18,974 nucleotides of DNA from Treponema sp. Lineage in GTDB: Bacteria > Spirochaetota > Spirochaetia > Treponematales > Breznakiellaceae. The stretch covers positions 1 through 18,974 of the forward strand of contig JAISBR010000001.1 in NCBI GenBank assembly GCA_031266095.1, written 5' to 3'. The position numbers and the translations under genes are program-made. Shown here piece by piece: positions 17,154-18,974 of the stretch. Position 1 is the stretch's first letter; each line of letters starts with the position of its first letter. Below the pieces are notes generated by a model that worked only from the letters and a program-made list of their open reading frames with translations, did not search any database and was not told the DNA's origin.

Positions 17154-18152
17154 TCAGGCCCGCCCGGCGGAACCCAATACGTTTTTGTTTTTGTGGGCGT
17201 AGAGTTTTTTCAGCTCATCCCGGGCGGGACCCAGGTACTTGCGGGGATCAAATTCATCCGGTTTCTCGGAGAAGACTTTCCGTATTATGGCGGTCATGGC
17301 AAGCCGGCCGTCGGAGTCGATGTTGATCTTGCAGACCGCGCTTTTTGCGGCCCGGCGGAGCTGCTCTTCGGGGATACCGACGGAGTCGGCGAGTTTGCCG
17401 CCGTATTTTTCGATAATTTGCACATACTCAATGGGGACCGACGAGGAGCCGTGGAGCACAATGGGGAAACCGGGGATCTTTTTTTCGATTTCCTCCAGAA
17501 TATCAAAACGCAGCGGAGGCGGAATGAGGATGCCGTTGGCGTCCCTGGTACACTGCTCCGGTTTAAACTTGGCCCGGCCGTGGCTTGTGCCGATGGAGAT
17601 GGCCAGGGAATCGACACTGGTTTTGCTGACAAAATCCACCACTTCCGAGGGCGGGGTGTAGTGGCTCTGTTCGGCGGAAACATCGTCTTCCACGCCGGCA
17701 AGGACGCCCAGTTCCCCCTCAACGGTAACATAGTCTTTCTGGGAATGGGCGAATTCACAGACCTTTTTGGTCAGCGCCACGTTTTCCTCGTAAGGAAGAT
17801 GGGAACCATCGATCATGACCGAGGAAAAACCGGTCTCAATGCAGTCCTTACAAAGCTCGAAACTATCTCCATGATCCAGGTGCAGGACGACGGGAATATC
17901 ATAACCCAGTTCATGGGCGTATTCCACCGCGCCCCGGGCCATGTTCCGTAAGATGTTCTGGTTGGCATACTTTCGCGCGCCCGCCGAGACCTGGAGAATT
18001 ACCGGCGACTTGGTCTCCACGCAGGCCTGAATAATGGCCTGCATCTGCTCCATATTGTTGAAATTGTAGGCAGGAATGGCGTATCCGCCGCTTACCGCCT
18101 TTTTAAACAGCTCTTTAGTGTTCACCAGGCCTAATTCCTTATAACTAGTCAT
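17154..18152 (-). CDS. fba: Fructose-bisphosphate aldolase, class II
   Basis: A 332-residue zinc-dependent aldolase that cleaves fructose 1,6-bisphosphate to two triose phosphates in the cytoplasm. HLDHGD places the proton-donating Asp93 and zinc ligand His94. Further zinc ligands are His191 in GTSHG and His234 in LHGSSS, and Glu145 lies in VEGELG. KINIDS near 275-280 is the family substrate-binding segment. The start is supported by AAGGAG (plus-strand CTCCTT, 18159-18164) 6 bases before the ATG. The first residues, MTSYKELGLVNTKELF, fit class IIA or related aldolases. The promoter and a leader stem-loop lie upstream on the minus strand. It works directly with triosephosphate isomerase, encoded 4 kb away. 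It is a single-gene transcript by its promoter and terminator. Confidence 0.97.
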   Translation of the reverse strand: MTSYKELGLVNTKELFKKAVSGGYAIPAYNFNNMEQMQAIIQACVETKSPVILQVSAGARKYANQNILRNMARGAVEYAHELGYDIPVVLHLDHGDSFELCKDCIETGFSSVMIDGSHLPYEENVALTKKVCEFAHSQKDYVTVEGELGVLAGVEDDVSAEQSHYTPPSEVVDFVSKTSVDSLAISIGTSHGRAKFKPEQCTRDANGILIPPPLRFDILEEIEKKIPGFPIVLHGSSSVPIEYVQIIEKYGGKLADSVGIPEEQLRRAAKSAVCKINIDSDGRLAMTAIIRKVFSEKPDEFDPRKYLGPARDELKKLYAHKNKNVLGSAGRA

Positions 18153-18185
18153 AAAACGCTCCTTGTCTGAGATTGATTATGAAAT

Positions 18186-18209
18186 TTCTAAAAACCGTTA
18201 TTTTTAGAA
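18186..18209 (-). promoter_or_regulatory. Stem-loop in the aldolase mRNA leader
   Basis: TTCTAAAAA and TTTTTAGAA form a perfect 9-bp stem with a 6-nt loop. It lies in the untranslated leader, starting only a few bases after the predicted transcription start and about 34 bp before the start codon. Possible roles are mRNA 5'-end protection or attenuation; the sequence does not decide. Confidence 0.45.
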
Positions 18210-18218
18210 CTTACCTTA

Positions 18219-18247
18219 ATAGTATTGCCTGAGCTTGTCTTGGTCAA
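18219..18247 (-). promoter_or_regulatory. fba: Promoter of the aldolase gene
   Basis: On the minus strand TTGACC (18247-18242) and TACTAT (18224-18219) are separated by 17 bp. The predicted start near 18212 gives a leader of about 60 nt that contains the stem-loop and the ribosome binding site. Confidence 0.6.
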
Positions 18248-18296
18248 GCTGACGGGTGGAATACTTCAGGGCAAGGCATTAAAAACCGCTGCCGTA

Positions 18297-18443
18297 TCAC
18301 TTTGCTTGCGGGGCACCGAATTGCCGCTTGTATTCCCGGTTAAACTGAGTGGGGCTGTCATAGCCCACCGCAAAGGCCGCCGTTTCCGCGCTCTTATCTT
18401 CGGTCAACATCAGCCGTTGCGCCTCATACAAACGCAGGCTTTT
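18297..18443 (-). pseudogene. AraC-family regulator, C-terminal HTH remnant
   Basis: A minus-strand frame ending in TGA at 18297-18299 encodes about 48 residues of the second helix-turn-helix of an AraC/XylS regulator. It begins near [14 protein letters not shown] and contains [21 protein letters not shown], the second-helix signature of the family. The whole sensor domain and the first HTH are missing. The homology stops where the 23-bp tandem repeats begin (about 18444), and nothing beyond the array resembles AraC, so this is a truncated or disrupted gene and not a small functional one. It lies upstream of the aldolase gene on the same strand. The aldolase has its own promoter just downstream. 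Confidence 0.75.
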
Positions 18444-18743
18444 CGGTTGCCTGCCTGGAATAGGAGGCGGTTGCTTGCTGGAATTGGGGGCGGTTGCTTG
18501 CTGGAATTGGGGGCGGTTGCTTGCTGGAATTGGGGGCGGTTGCTTGCTGGAATAGGAGTCGGTTGCTTGCTGGAATAGGAGTCGGTTGCTTACTGGAATA
18601 GGAGTCGGTTGCTTGCTGGAATAGGAGTCGGTTGCTTGCTGGAATAGGAGTCGGTTGCTTGCTGGAATTGGGGTCGGTTGCTTGCTGGAATTGGGGTCGG
18701 TTGCTTGCTGGAATTGGGGTCGGTTGCTTGCTGGAATTGGGAT
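18444..18743. repeat. 23-bp minisatellite, 13 head-to-tail copies
   Basis: The unit is CGGTTGCTTGCTGGAA followed by a 7-base variable end. Copy 1 (18444-18467) is diverged and 24 bp; copies 2-13 are exactly 23 bp. Variants are blocked: copies 2-4 end TTGGGGG, copies 5-9 end TAGGAGT, copies 10-12 end TTGGGGT, and copy 13 ends TTGGGAT. Contiguity without spacers rules out CRISPR. The block pattern points to recent duplication by slippage or unequal crossing over. Both strands stay open through it, giving spurious repetitive reading frames. It contains no other gene signal. Confidence 0.95.
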
Positions 18744-18763
18744 ACTTCGCCACCCTCGAAAAG

Positions 18764-18793
18764 GCTCCCTATTCCGTACCCGGAATAGGGAGC
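18764..18793. repeat. Strong hairpin beside the minisatellite
   Basis: GCTCCCTATTCCG at 18764-18776 and CGGAATAGGGAGC at 18781-18793 form a perfect 13-bp stem with a TACC loop. The arm core GGAATAGGGAG is close to GGAATAGGAG of the tandem repeat units. Around it CCTCGAAAAGGCTCCC (18754-18769) recurs as CCTCGAATAAGCTCCC further on, an imperfect direct repeat. Confidence 0.7.
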
Positions 18794-18848
18794 TCCTCAG
18801 CGAGCCTCGAATAAGCTCCCCCGCTTAAGCATTTATGTAAAATTGTGC

Positions 18849-18877
18849 TTGCGTCCTTGCCCGTACTGTGCTATACT
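18849..18877 (+). promoter_or_regulatory. Promoter-like site near the window end
   Basis: TTGCGT at 18849-18854 and TATACT at 18872-18877 have a 17-bp spacer. The -10 ends 6 bases before an ATG at 18884. Confidence 0.45.
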
Positions 18878-18883
18878 ACCCCC

Positions 18884-18974
18884 ATGCTGCGCGAACCTGC
18901 CGCCATAATTACCAGTAGCCTCGCGGGGGGGGGGGGGGGGGGCGGGGGGGGGGGGGGGGGCGGGCGGGGGGGGC
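18884..18974 (+). CDS. Possible start of a gene, cut off by low-quality sequence
   Basis: The ATG at 18884 begins MLREPAAIITSSLAG, then runs into a G homopolymer. The reading frame is credible for only about 14-15 residues. No Shine-Dalgarno sequence precedes it, and the predicted transcription start falls on the ATG, so it could be leaderless. It cannot be assigned to a family and the frame is unreliable beyond about 18923. Confidence 0.35.
   Translation, partial: MLREPAAIITSSLAGGGGGGGGGGGGGRGG
18924..18974. other. G homopolymer tract, probable sequencing or assembly artefact
   Basis: The last 51 bases are almost all G, with single Cs at about 18943, 18961 and 18965 and at the final base. 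This is not plausible genomic sequence in this context and looks like the no-signal poly-G of two-colour sequencing at a contig end. Confidence 0.75.

Noticed and set aside
18444..18743. CRISPR array
   Set aside because: The repeats touch each other with no unique spacers, and no cas genes are near.
18424..18753. Repetitive 109-residue minus-strand protein rich in Pro, Gln, Ser and Asn
   Set aside because: It is only the translation of the 23-bp tandem array. The unit is not a multiple of 3 and no start signal is present.

Overview
The window looks like a piece of a Treponema-type spirochete chromosome, possibly a host-associated or gut lineage. This is inferred from the protein families, the moderate GC content and the DnaK/DnaJ style, not from a marker gene. 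One end stops inside a gene. The other runs into an implausible G-rich homopolymer, which suggests a contig end.

Layout. (1) 1-2217: the 3' part of a methylmalonate-semialdehyde dehydrogenase-type CoA-acylating aldehyde dehydrogenase, then a short 3-hydroxyacyl-CoA dehydrogenase, a small catabolic pair. (2) 2218-2660: a gene-free stretch holding a decayed, frameshifted ISAs1-family transposase fragment on the minus strand and the likely grpE promoter. (3) 2661-6540: the chaperone cluster grpE-dnaK-dnaJ, with no recognisable CIRCE operator; dnaJ starts with TTG. (4) 6541-9957: a palindromic terminator-like element, then a 465-residue protein of unknown function placed 14 bp before a peptide-type ABC transporter substrate-binding lipoprotein. 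(5) 10018-12545, minus strand: a cytoplasmic GH5 glycosidase of the endoglycoceramidase/steryl-glucosidase type and a lone PTS EIIA (Fru/Ntr-like), with a second palindrome of the same design between them. (6) 12665-16901: tpiA, read divergently from the EIIA gene, then a membrane-bound hybrid histidine kinase translationally coupled to a polytopic membrane protein. (7) 16902-17147: a terminator hairpin, a long nested palindrome and the fba terminator. (8) 17154-18152, minus strand: class II fructose-bisphosphate aldolase, with a good promoter and a leader stem-loop. (9) 18297-18974: the C-terminal stub of an AraC-family regulator abutting a 13-copy 23-bp minisatellite, a strong hairpin, a promoter-like site with an apparently leaderless gene start, and a poly-G tail.

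The genes are mostly housekeeping: protein folding, lower glycolysis (TpiA and Fba meet at the triose phosphates), carbon sensing (EIIA) and solute uptake. The accessory signal is in the intergenic DNA: several families of palindromes, the minisatellite fused to a broken regulator, the IS remnant and several start codons without a Shine-Dalgarno sequence. I did not find a defence system, a CRISPR array or any complete new multi-gene system. The best candidates for undescribed biology are the 465-residue protein and its lipoprotein partner, the kinase/membrane-protein pair and the palindrome families.
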